Shown here: in pieces, positions 26,016 through 33,489 of the stretch
Numbering within the stretch: position 1 is the stretch's first letter
How the letters are laid out: every line of letters begins with the position of its first letter
NCBI GenBank assembly: GCA_011390775.1
Contig: JAABRS010000003.1
Span: forward strand, 1-38,195
Direction: 5' to 3'
Source of the DNA: Clostridia bacterium
GTDB lineage: Bacteria > Bacillota > Clostridia > Tissierellales > Dethiosulfatibacteraceae
DNA: 38,195 bases
Notes under the pieces: model-generated
Database searches by the model: none
The model's input: the letters and a program-made list of their open reading frames with translations, nothing else
What the model was told of the DNA's origin: nothing
Made by a program: the position numbers and the translations under genes

Positions 26016-26044
26016 AATATAGCATAATGTTACATAAATGTCAA
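26016..26044 (-). promoter_or_regulatory. Sigma-A promoter of the his operon
   Basis: On the minus strand, TTGACA (26039-26044), a 17-base spacer and TATATT (26016-26021) match consensus at eleven of twelve positions. It starts 14 bases after the stop of the HTH-ACT gene, so the his operon is separately initiated. Confidence 0.8.
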
Positions 26045-26057
26045 TTTTCATTTAGGT

Positions 26058-26495
26058 CTATTCAATTGATAAGAGTTCAAAAGACAATACTCCATTAATT
26101 TCTTTAACATTATCAATCATTTCATCTAAAGATATATCCACTCCAGAAATATCTAGAGATAGGTTTACATTTGCTTTTCCATTTATTGGTATTGTTTGAT
26201 TAATCGTTAATATATTAGCGTTTTGGTCTGATATATTATTGATAACTTTTGATAAAACACCTTTTTTATGTGCCAACATCATTGAAAACACAGCCATTCT
26301 GCCAATAGAGTTTTCTGCAGGAGAAAAGACATAATCTTTATATTTGTAATATGTACTTCTGCTAATTCCTACCTCTTTTACAGCTTCACTGATGTTTTTT
26401 GAACTATCTTCATTTATTATTCTTCTTGCTTCTATTACTTTTTCATATACTTCTGGTAAAATTTTCTTGTTTACTATTAAGTATTTTTTTATCAT
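26058..26495 (-). CDS. HTH and ACT domain protein (PheB/UPF0735-like)
   Basis: The 145-residue protein has an N-terminal helical segment with a helix-turn-helix-like pattern (ISEAVKEVGISRSTYYKYKD) and a C-terminal ACT domain (GVLSKVINNISDQNANILTI, then GVLSFELL). ACT domains bind amino acids, so it is probably an amino-acid-responsive regulator or chorismate-pathway-linked regulator. It overlaps thrB by four bases and is the last gene of thrC-thrB, so threonine is the likely effector. That is inference; the family is often labelled PheB. Confidence 0.8.
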   Translation of the reverse strand: MIKKYLIVNKKILPEVYEKVIEARRIINEDSSKNISEAVKEVGISRSTYYKYKDYVFSPAENSIGRMAVFSMMLAHKKGVLSKVINNISDQNANILTINQTIPINGKANVNLSLDISGVDISLDEMIDNVKEINGVLSFELLSIE

Positions 26496-27376
26496 ATCTC
26501 TTTCCTCCTATATCTAAATCCTTTATTATCTACTTCTAATTTTAATACTTTCCAATTATTTTTCAATCCATTAATTTCTTTATTGAATTTTTCTTCCAAA
26601 TTTTCTTTATTTGAAATACACATTACTGTTGGACCAGCACCACTCAAGTAGTAGGCATTTTGACTGTTTTTTATTATATCTTTGATATAATCTATCTCAC
26701 TCACTATCTTTTCCCTATAAGGCTGATGAAGTCTATCTTCTATAGATTCTTTTATTAATTCTATATCCCCATATATTAATCCCTTTATCAAAAAAGGAAT
26801 TCTAGATATATTAAAAACGGCATCAGAATGTTTGACTTTTCCCGGAAGAATATTTCTTGAATTCTTTGTTGATAATTCAAAATCTGGTACAAATGCATAC
26901 AATTTTATTTCCTTTGATACTTCATACTTCTCAGTATAAATATTTCTATGATTTGTAAAAGAAGCTATTAATCCTCCATATATACAGGGTGCAACATTAT
27001 CGGGATGACCTTCAATTTTAGTAGCAATATTTAATATGTTTCTTTTATTAATATTAATACCATGAACTAGCATAGCTCCTACAACTCCACTAACAACACA
27101 AGAGGCACTGCTTCCTAATCCTCTGGATTGAGGTATATGACTTTTAACATCTATATTAATATTCTCCGGATTTTTATTGTATAAATTTTCAGTTTCTCTA
27201 AATGATTTATAGATTAAATTATCCTCATTTAAAAACCTACTATCATTTCCAGTAATTCTATATAGATCCTTATCTTTTTTAAAGTTGACATAATTATATT
27301 TATTTAAACTTAACCCCAACGTGTCGAAGCCTGGACCAATATTTGCTGAGGTAGCTGGTGTCATTATTTCAAACAT
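26492..27376 (-). CDS. thrB: Homoserine kinase
   Basis: A GHMP kinase of 294 residues that phosphorylates homoserine. Visible are TPATSANIGPGFDTLGLSL at the start, the ATP loop IPQSRGLGSSASCVVSG, and YYLSGAGPTVMCI (motif 3). It overlaps thrC by 13 bases and is followed by the HTH-ACT gene. No homoserine dehydrogenase is in the window. Confidence 0.95.
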   Translation of the reverse strand: MFEIMTPATSANIGPGFDTLGLSLNKYNYVNFKKDKDLYRITGNDSRFLNEDNLIYKSFRETENLYNKNPENINIDVKSHIPQSRGLGSSASCVVSGVVGAMLVHGININKRNILNIATKIEGHPDNVAPCIYGGLIASFTNHRNIYTEKYEVSKEIKLYAFVPDFELSTKNSRNILPGKVKHSDAVFNISRIPFLIKGLIYGDIELIKESIEDRLHQPYREKIVSEIDYIKDIIKNSQNAYYLSGAGPTVMCISNKENLEEKFNKEINGLKNNWKVLKLEVDNKGFRYRRKEI

Positions 27377-28872
27377 TTTTTATCCTCTTTTTTTGTAATT
27401 TTAAATATTTCATTCTTAACTTCTTCTATTTCAATGACTTTGTTATGAGTATATTGTTTATTCATTATTTCTTTCAAGCTTTTTGGAATTTCAACATTAA
27501 ATCTTTTGCTAAAATCCAATAAAAGTTCTTTGACTTCTTCTTCTTTTTCTATTTGAAGAGCATCATATATGCTTTCAATAAATTTAAAAGGACTTGCGGT
27601 AGATAGTATTACACTCTTTGTAAAATCTCCTGTCTGATTCTTATATTTATCGTATACATTAAATGCAACTGCTGTATGAGTATCTATTAAGTATTCCTTT
27701 TCTTTGTATAGATTTCCAATGGTTTTTAGGATTTCATTTTCTGTTGAATAGTCGCTCCAAAATATATTACTCATTTTTTGTTTTATTTCCTTAGTAACAT
27801 GATATTCTCCATTGTTGTATAGATCTTCCATTATTTTTTTTATATAATTAGAATCTCCATCACTTAAGAAAAAAAGTAGCCTTTCTAAATTACTTGAAAT
27901 CAATATATCCATTGAAGGTGAAATTGTTTTAATAAATTTTCTATTTATATTATATTTACCGGTATTAAAGAAGTCAGTTAGAACATTGTTTTCGTTAGAA
28001 GCACAAATTAATTTATTAATAGGCAAACCTATTTCTTTTGCAATATAACCTGCTAAAATGTTTCCGAAATTCCCTGTTGGTACTACAAAGTTAATTTTTT
28101 CATCTTTTACTATTTTTTTGTTTTTAATTAAATCAACATATGCTGAAAAATAATAAACAATTTGGGGTATTAATCTACCAATATTTATGGAATTTGCCGA
28201 GGATAATATAGTGTTTTCTTCTGCTAATTTTTTCTTGATTTCTTCACTTCTAAATGTTTTTTTAACTGTATTTTGTGCATCATCAAAATTTCCTTTTACA
28301 CCAAAAATATATGTATTTGTTCCTTCTTGAGTTTTCATTTGAAGTTCCTGTATATTGCTAACACCACCGTCAGGGTAAAAAACAGCTATACTTATTCCTT
28401 CTACATCTTTAAATCCTTCTAATGCTGCCTTACCGGTATCTCCTGAAGTTGCAGTTAATATTAGAATATTTTCTTGTATATTATGTTTTTCTTTTGACAA
28501 TTTCATTAAATAAGGGAGTATGGATAATGCTACATCTTTAAAAGCTAAAGTTCTACCGTGAAAAAGTTCAAGTATGTTATATTCATCTATATGTTTAATC
28601 GGAACAATTTCACACGTATCAAATTTTTCATCATATGCATTATTAACTGAATATATTATTTCATCAGTAGAAAAATCTGAAAAAAACATCGAAAGTATTT
28701 CAACTGCTAATTCTTTATAATTTAATTCTTTAAATTCATTCATATCGATTTTAATATCTTTTAAATTTTTCGGAACAAATAAACCTCCATCATCAGACAA
28801 ACCTCTAAGTATTGCATCTGAAGCTTTGATATTTACATTATTGTCTCTTGTACTTTTATATTTTATTTCCAC
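27364..28872 (-). CDS. thrC: Threonine synthase
   Basis: A PLP enzyme that converts O-phosphohomoserine to threonine. Fold type II signatures are FHGRTLAFKDVALS (PLP Lys), TATSGDTGKAALEGF, SANSINIGRLIPQIVYYF and VPTGNFGNILAGY. The length (502 residues) suits the ~500-residue class of bacterial and fungal ThrC. I chose GTG 28872, six bases after a GGAGG, giving MEIKYKSTRD. An ATG at 28890 would place that ribosome binding site inside the coding sequence, so it is less likely. Confidence 0.94.
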   Translation of the reverse strand: MEIKYKSTRDNNVNIKASDAILRGLSDDGGLFVPKNLKDIKIDMNEFKELNYKELAVEILSMFFSDFSTDEIIYSVNNAYDEKFDTCEIVPIKHIDEYNILELFHGRTLAFKDVALSILPYLMKLSKEKHNIQENILILTATSGDTGKAALEGFKDVEGISIAVFYPDGGVSNIQELQMKTQEGTNTYIFGVKGNFDDAQNTVKKTFRSEEIKKKLAEENTILSSANSINIGRLIPQIVYYFSAYVDLIKNKKIVKDEKINFVVPTGNFGNILAGYIAKEIGLPINKLICASNENNVLTDFFNTGKYNINRKFIKTISPSMDILISSNLERLLFFLSDGDSNYIKKIMEDLYNNGEYHVTKEIKQKMSNIFWSDYSTENEILKTIGNLYKEKEYLIDTHTAVAFNVYDKYKNQTGDFTKSVILSTASPFKFIESIYDALQIEKEEEVKELLLDFSKRFNVEIPKSLKEIMNKQYTHNKVIEIEEVKNEIFKITKKEDKKCLK

Positions 28873-28902
28873 TATATTCCTCCAGTTCATTTACTGATTA
28901 AT

Positions 28903-28931
28903 ATAATATAATGTCTTAATTGTAATTACAA
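28903..28931 (-). promoter_or_regulatory. Probable thrC promoter
   Basis: On the minus strand, TTGTAA (28926-28931), a 17-base spacer and TATTAT (28903-28908) lie 31 bases before the GTG start. No leader hairpin or T-box is visible between this promoter and thrC. Confidence 0.55.
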
Positions 28932-28968
28932 GTGTTTATTTATAGAATACATGATTTTATAAAAATTT

Positions 28969-29001
28969 CAAAAAACAGCAGAGTATTTAAACCCTGCTGT
29001 T
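28969..29001 (-). terminator. Intrinsic terminator after deoC
   Basis: On the minus strand, AACAGCAG and CTGCTGTT (29001-28994 and 28981-28974) form an eight-base-pair stem with a 12-base loop, followed by a U-run. It closes the long btuF-to-deoC block and insulates the thr genes. Confidence 0.75.
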
Positions 29002-29005
29002 ATAT

Positions 29006-29650
29006 TTATCCTTCTACTATCTTAATAGATGAGCTAGCTCCAATTCTATCTGCTCCAGCTTCTATCATTTTTATTGCTTTTTCTTTGTTTCTTATACCTC
29101 CAGAAGCTTTTATTTTTGCTTTATCTTTAACTACTGATTTTATAAGTTTTATATCTTCTTCTTCTGCTCCACTTGTACTAAAGCCTGTTGATGTTTTTAC
29201 AAAGTCAGCTCCTGCTTCAACTATGATTTCTGATGCTTTGATAATTTCTTCTTTTGTTAGCAAGCAAGTTTCTATAATAACTTTTACTTCTTTTCCCTTT
29301 GAAGCTTTTACTACTCCTTGAATATCTCTTTTTACTAAATCAAACTCTTTATTTTTTATAGCCGGAATATTGATTACCATATCTATTTCATCAGCACCGT
29401 CTTCTACTGCAAGCTTTGTTTCCAGTTCTTTAACTTTTGTTAGATTATTTCCTAATGGAAATCCAACAACTGTTGCTATTAAAACTCCTGTGTCCTTAAG
29501 TATTTCTGAAGCATATTTTACATATACTGGATTAATGCATACAGCTTTAAATCCATATTCTTTAGCTTCTTCACAGATTTTTTTTATGTCTTCATTTGTT
29601 GCTTCTGGCTTTAATATAGTATGATCAATATATTTCGTTAAATTATCCAT
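29006..29650 (-). CDS. deoC: Deoxyribose-phosphate aldolase
   Basis: A class I aldolase of 214 residues that splits 2-deoxyribose-5-phosphate into glyceraldehyde-3-phosphate and acetaldehyde. Motifs are YIDHTILKPEAT, CINPVYV, TVVGFPLGNN, VIETCLL, and the Schiff-base Lys in DFVKTSTGFS, then IKASGGIR. It lies seven bases after pduL and is the last gene before the terminator. Confidence 0.97.
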   Translation of the reverse strand: MDNLTKYIDHTILKPEATNEDIKKICEEAKEYGFKAVCINPVYVKYASEILKDTGVLIATVVGFPLGNNLTKVKELETKLAVEDGADEIDMVINIPAIKNKEFDLVKRDIQGVVKASKGKEVKVIIETCLLTKEEIIKASEIIVEAGADFVKTSTGFSTSGAEEEDIKLIKSVVKDKAKIKASGGIRNKEKAIKMIEAGADRIGASSSIKIVEG

Positions 29651-29657
29651 TTTTTCA

Positions 29658-30230
29658 CTACCTTATCATTTCTACTTCGTCACAGTTTTTTACTCCTGCT
29701 GCATTACCTTCTTCTACATCAACATGCATTTCTAAAGCAAAATCTTCTCTTACTCTAACAAGTACATTTTCAAATATTAAACTTCTTGGTCCCTCTGTTT
29801 TTATTTTCACTATTTGTTTATCTTTTACACCAAATTCTTCAGCATCTTCAACACTCATATGAATATGTCTAGCTGCTGCTATTAGACCTTCCTTTAGTTC
29901 AACTTCGCCTTTTGGTCCTCTTAGAATAACTTTTGGAGTTCCTTCTAAACTTCCTGAACCTTTTACCGGCACCTTAACTCCCAAAGTAAATCCGTCGCTT
30001 AATGATACTTCAACTTGTGATTGACTTCTTGCCGGTCCTAAAACTCTTACACCTTCAATAGTTCTCTTAGGTCCAACTAAATCTACCTTTTCATCACATG
30101 CAAATTGACCTGGCTGAGATAAATCTTTGATTGGAGTTAATTCATATCCTTCTCCAAAAAGTTTTTCAATGTCTTGTTGACTTAAATGTACGTGTCTATT
30201 TGATAATGCTATTGGTAATTTATTTTTCAT
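29658..30230 (-). CDS. pduL: Phosphate acyltransferase PduL
   Basis: PduL interconverts acyl-CoA and acyl-phosphate; outside microcompartments it can serve as phosphotransacetylase. The 190-residue protein has the zinc-binding His motifs NRHVHLS and ARHIHMS, with the tandem beta-barrel pattern (VRVLGPARSQSQVEVSLSD). I chose ATG 30230, which has GGAGGATTGTT upstream; a frame extension to 30290 adds 20 hydrophobic/basic residues with no ribosome site. No encapsulation peptide or shell gene is seen, so a housekeeping role is more likely. Confidence 0.9.
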   Translation of the reverse strand: MKNKLPIALSNRHVHLSQQDIEKLFGEGYELTPIKDLSQPGQFACDEKVDLVGPKRTIEGVRVLGPARSQSQVEVSLSDGFTLGVKVPVKGSGSLEGTPKVILRGPKGEVELKEGLIAAARHIHMSVEDAEEFGVKDKQIVKIKTEGPRSLIFENVLVRVREDFALEMHVDVEEGNAAGVKNCDEVEMIR

Positions 30231-30291
30231 AACAATCCTCCTCATATTTTTTAACATTAAAATTATATATAAAATATTAACTTTTTTCAAC

Positions 30292-31578
30292 TTATATATG
30301 GCATAAACTATTAAATATTTTCATAAAATTAGGATTTGATACATTTACAGATTCAAAATTATCAATGGAAGTTTTACCTTCTGCTAAATATCCTGCCACA
30401 GCCAGCATCATTGCAATCCTATGGTCTCCTCTGCTGCTAACTGAAGATCCTGTTAAATTTTTTCCTCCATTAATTATCATACCATCATCTGAAGGAATAA
30501 TATCAGCACCCATTTTATTCAATTCACAACATACTGCATCTATTCTATTAGTTTCTTTTACTTTTAGTTCTTCAGCATCTCTTATAACTGTACTACCTTC
30601 GGCAAAATTTGCTGCTAAGGCTATTATAGGAATTTCATCTATTATTCGTGGAATAATATCTCCACCAATTTCTATTGATTTTAAATTGGAATATTTTATT
30701 TCTATATCTCCTACATCTTCTTCATTTATAGTTCTTTTATTGTGAATTTTTATGCTTCCTCCCATGTTCATCATTACATCTATTATACCCGTTCTAGTAT
30801 CATTTATTCCTACATCTTTAATGACTATGTGAGAATCTTTTATTATTGAAGCTGCTACAATATAAAAGGCGGCTGATGATATATCTCCAGGAACAAATAC
30901 TTTTTTGCCTGTTAATTTTTCTCTTTTACCTCTCATATATATTTTTTTGCCTTCAATTCTAATATCTATACCGAAGTACTTCATCATACGTTCTGTGTGA
31001 TCTCTTGAAATCTCAGGTTGTAAAATTTCAATATCTTCATCGGTATATAGTCCTGCTAAAAGAATCGAGGACTTTACCTGAGCGCTTGCTTTCTTTTGTT
31101 TGTATTTAAGCCCAGTGAGTTTATTAACCTGGTTTATTATAATAGGAGGATAAATACCATTACTACAACTTATATCTGCACCCATCAATGAAAGTGGTTT
31201 GGTTATTCTATCCATTGGACGTTTAGATAGTGACTCATCTCCAGAGATGATAGTTTCAAAACTTTGACCTGATAATAATCCTGTTAACAATCTCATTGTG
31301 GTTCCTGAATTTCCGGCATATAAAGGTTCAATTGATTTTTTTAAACCTTTGATTCCTACACCATCTACAATAACTTCACTATCATTAATATCTATTTTAA
31401 CTCCTAATTTTCTAAAACATTTTATGGTATTTAAACAATCTTCACCCATCAAAAAGTTATTAATATGAGTTTTACCTTCAGAAATCGACCCTAATATAAT
31501 GCTTCTATGAGATATTGATTTATCTCCTGGTACTCTTATTTCTCCTTTTAAAGAACCGGTTAATTTATTTATTTCCAT
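30292..31578 (-). CDS. aroA: 3-phosphoshikimate 1-carboxyvinyltransferase (EPSP synthase)
   Basis: AroA joins PEP and shikimate-3-phosphate. The 428-residue protein has RVPGDKSISHRSIIL, the signature AGNSGTTMRLLTGLLSG, SKRPMDRI, KSSILLAGLY and SSRGDHRIAMMLAVAG. It lies 12 bases after aroC and upstream of pduL. The shikimate pathway supplies chorismate. Confidence 0.97.
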   Translation of the reverse strand: MEINKLTGSLKGEIRVPGDKSISHRSIILGSISEGKTHINNFLMGEDCLNTIKCFRKLGVKIDINDSEVIVDGVGIKGLKKSIEPLYAGNSGTTMRLLTGLLSGQSFETIISGDESLSKRPMDRITKPLSLMGADISCSNGIYPPIIINQVNKLTGLKYKQKKASAQVKSSILLAGLYTDEDIEILQPEISRDHTERMMKYFGIDIRIEGKKIYMRGKREKLTGKKVFVPGDISSAAFYIVAASIIKDSHIVIKDVGINDTRTGIIDVMMNMGGSIKIHNKRTINEEDVGDIEIKYSNLKSIEIGGDIIPRIIDEIPIIALAANFAEGSTVIRDAEELKVKETNRIDAVCCELNKMGADIIPSDDGMIINGGKNLTGSSVSSRGDHRIAMMLAVAGYLAEGKTSIDNFESVNVSNPNFMKIFNSLCHI

Positions 31579-31590
31579 TTAAAACTCCTT

Positions 31591-32742
31591 TTATAGGTTT
31601 TCTATATAACTTTGATATTTATTGTAATTATCCTTTATTTCTTCTAAAGAATCTCCACCAAATTTTTTCAAAAATTCATCTGCTATTACCCAGGCAGCTA
31701 TGTTCTCAAGTACAACTCCTGCTGCAGGAACAGCGCAAACATCAGATCTTTCTTTGCTTGCTTCTTTTTTTTCTTTTGTTTCAATATCTACGGTATTTAA
31801 AGGTTTCATTAAGGTTGGTATAGGCTTAATTGCTGCCTTTACTACTACCTCTTCACCATTTGTTATACCACCTTCTATACCTCCTGCATGATTAGTTCTT
31901 CTATAAAATTTGTTTTCATAAAAGATTTCATCATGGATATTAGAACCTTTATTGTCTGCACATTTAAACCCGTCTCCAATTTCTACACCTTTAACAGCTT
32001 GTAATGACATGAATTGCTGTGCTAATATTCCGTCTATTTTTTTGTCGTAGAAGGTATGACTCCCAAGACCTACTGGAAGGTTGGAAATTGATATTTCAAC
32101 AACTCCACCTAAGGTATCTCCTTCTTTTTTTGCCTCATCAATAACATCTTTTATCTGATTTTCTATCTCTTTATCATAAACACGTAATTCTGATGATTCA
32201 ATTTTATCCCAAAAGTTGTTTCCTTTTTCAGATATATCAACATCTTTTATTCCACCTACGTTTAGAACTCTACTGTGTATTTTTATATTAAATTCTTCTA
32301 GTAGTTGTTTGCAAATTGCACCAATAGCTGTTCTAGATGCTGTTTCACGAGCACTTGCTCTTTCAAGTATGTTTCTAATATCTTTTTGTCTGTATTTTAT
32401 TACTCCCGGTAAATCTGCATGTCCAGGTCTTGCTTGAGTAACTTTTATACTCTCATCGTGGTATATATTCTCGATTGCCATAGGTATTTTCCAATTTTCC
32501 CAATCTTTGTTTTTTATAGTGAAAGAAATTGGACTTCCCATAGTTTTGCCGAATCTTATTCCCGATGCAAATTCTATTTTATCTTTTTCTATAGCCATTC
32601 TTTTTCCACGGCCGTATCCAACTTGACGACGTGAAAGCTCCTTGTTAATAGCTTCAATATTCAACTCAACATTTGAAGGAAACCCTTCAATGATACCGAT
32701 TAAACACTTTCCGTGTGATTCTCCTGCATTAAGAAATTTCAT
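31591..32742 (-). CDS. aroC: Chorismate synthase
   Basis: An FMN-dependent enzyme that converts EPSP to chorismate. Its 383 residues fit the family. Signatures are GESHGKCLIGIIEGFPSN, SRRQVGYGRGKRMAIE, RPGHADLPGVIKY, RASARETASRTAIGAI and AVPAAGVVLENIAA. GAGGTGAAATT precedes ATG 32742. It stands directly upstream of aroA. Confidence 0.97.
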   Translation of the reverse strand: MKFLNAGESHGKCLIGIIEGFPSNVELNIEAINKELSRRQVGYGRGKRMAIEKDKIEFASGIRFGKTMGSPISFTIKNKDWENWKIPMAIENIYHDESIKVTQARPGHADLPGVIKYRQKDIRNILERASARETASRTAIGAICKQLLEEFNIKIHSRVLNVGGIKDVDISEKGNNFWDKIESSELRVYDKEIENQIKDVIDEAKKEGDTLGGVVEISISNLPVGLGSHTFYDKKIDGILAQQFMSLQAVKGVEIGDGFKCADNKGSNIHDEIFYENKFYRRTNHAGGIEGGITNGEEVVVKAAIKPIPTLMKPLNTVDIETKEKKEASKERSDVCAVPAAGVVLENIAAWVIADEFLKKFGGDSLEEIKDNYNKYQSYIENL

Positions 32743-32758
32743 AATTTCACCTCATATA

Positions 32759-33433
32759 TTATTTATAATTAAATGTTTTTTTGTTTTTTTTCTTTATTAG
32801 TACCATTAATGAAATAAGAAATAGAATTACTGTTATAATGTATCTTCTAACAATAAGTATACCTAAATCTGAAAAAAAGTTCGAAGGAAGCATCTGAATT
32901 AAAACGTCTTCTTTAGGATTTAATATCCATAAGTCATTATTAAAAAGCACTTGATGAAAAATAACAAAAGCCTTGTTAAAATTAAATACTATTATAACAC
33001 CAATAACCATTAATAAAAAACTAAATATTATTCCTCCAATAAATAAAATTTTAGATAAATTTTCTTTGTAATAAAATTTTAATATCAAAAATGATGTTAT
33101 TGTTGTTAAAAATAATATATTTCTGATAATAAATCCTTTATCAAAAAGTTCTCTAACATCTTTCATATGTTCTATTTCTCTGTTTCCAAATACCGACTCT
33201 TGTCCATCAGCTATTTTTATATTAAAATTATCTCTTTCTCCATCTAAATATTTAATTATTTCTTTTGAAATATCTAATAATTTCTCTTTTTCTATTCCTG
33301 TTACTTTTTCAGTGTTGTTCTCTTCAAATTTAGTCTCAAAATAATTAATATTTAAGGAAGAGTATTGAAATATTAACAGTAATAAAAAGGTAAACAAAGA
33401 TAGTATAAGTACAATTTTCAATATTTTTTTCAT
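32759..33433 (-). CDS. Integral membrane protein, DUF1461/TIGR01906-like
   Basis: The 224-residue protein has four likely membrane segments (about 5-25, 111-130, 137-163 and 190-210). A large extracytoplasmic loop sits between the first two, and a lysine-rich C-terminus ends the protein. This is the layout of the TIGR01906 family of unknown function. I chose ATG 33433, with GGGGGT just upstream. A frame extension to 33475 would read through a palindromic hairpin, so it is rejected. It is placed between the btu genes and aroC. Confidence 0.75.
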   Translation of the reverse strand: MKKILKIVLILSLFTFLLLLIFQYSSLNINYFETKFEENNTEKVTGIEKEKLLDISKEIIKYLDGERDNFNIKIADGQESVFGNREIEHMKDVRELFDKGFIIRNILFLTTITSFLILKFYYKENLSKILFIGGIIFSFLLMVIGVIIVFNFNKAFVIFHQVLFNNDLWILNPKEDVLIQMLPSNFFSDLGILIVRRYIITVILFLISLMVLIKKKNKKTFNYK

Positions 33434-33450
33434 TTTACCCCCTATATAAT

Positions 33451-33472
33451 AACCCCTTAATGATAAGGGGTT
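33451..33472 (-). repeat. Palindromic hairpin between btuD and the DUF1461-like gene
   Basis: AACCCCTTA-TCAT-TAAGGGGTT is a nine-base-pair stem with a four-base loop, 18 bases after the btuD stop. No U-run follows on either strand, so it is not a typical terminator. It may be an RNA-stability or processing element, or a weak attenuator. Confidence 0.6.
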
Positions 33473-33489
33473 CATTTAATAATTATATT

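Noticed and set aside
28932-29321. Plus-strand 129-residue frame opposite deoC
   Set aside because: Shadow of deoC and its terminator; no ribosome site or recognisable domain.
30228-30290. N-terminal 20-residue extension of PduL
   Set aside because: No ribosome site; GGAGG precedes the internal ATG at 30230, which matches the family start.
33434-33475. N-terminal extension of the DUF1461-like protein
   Set aside because: It would translate a palindromic hairpin; GGGGGT precedes the internal ATG 33433.
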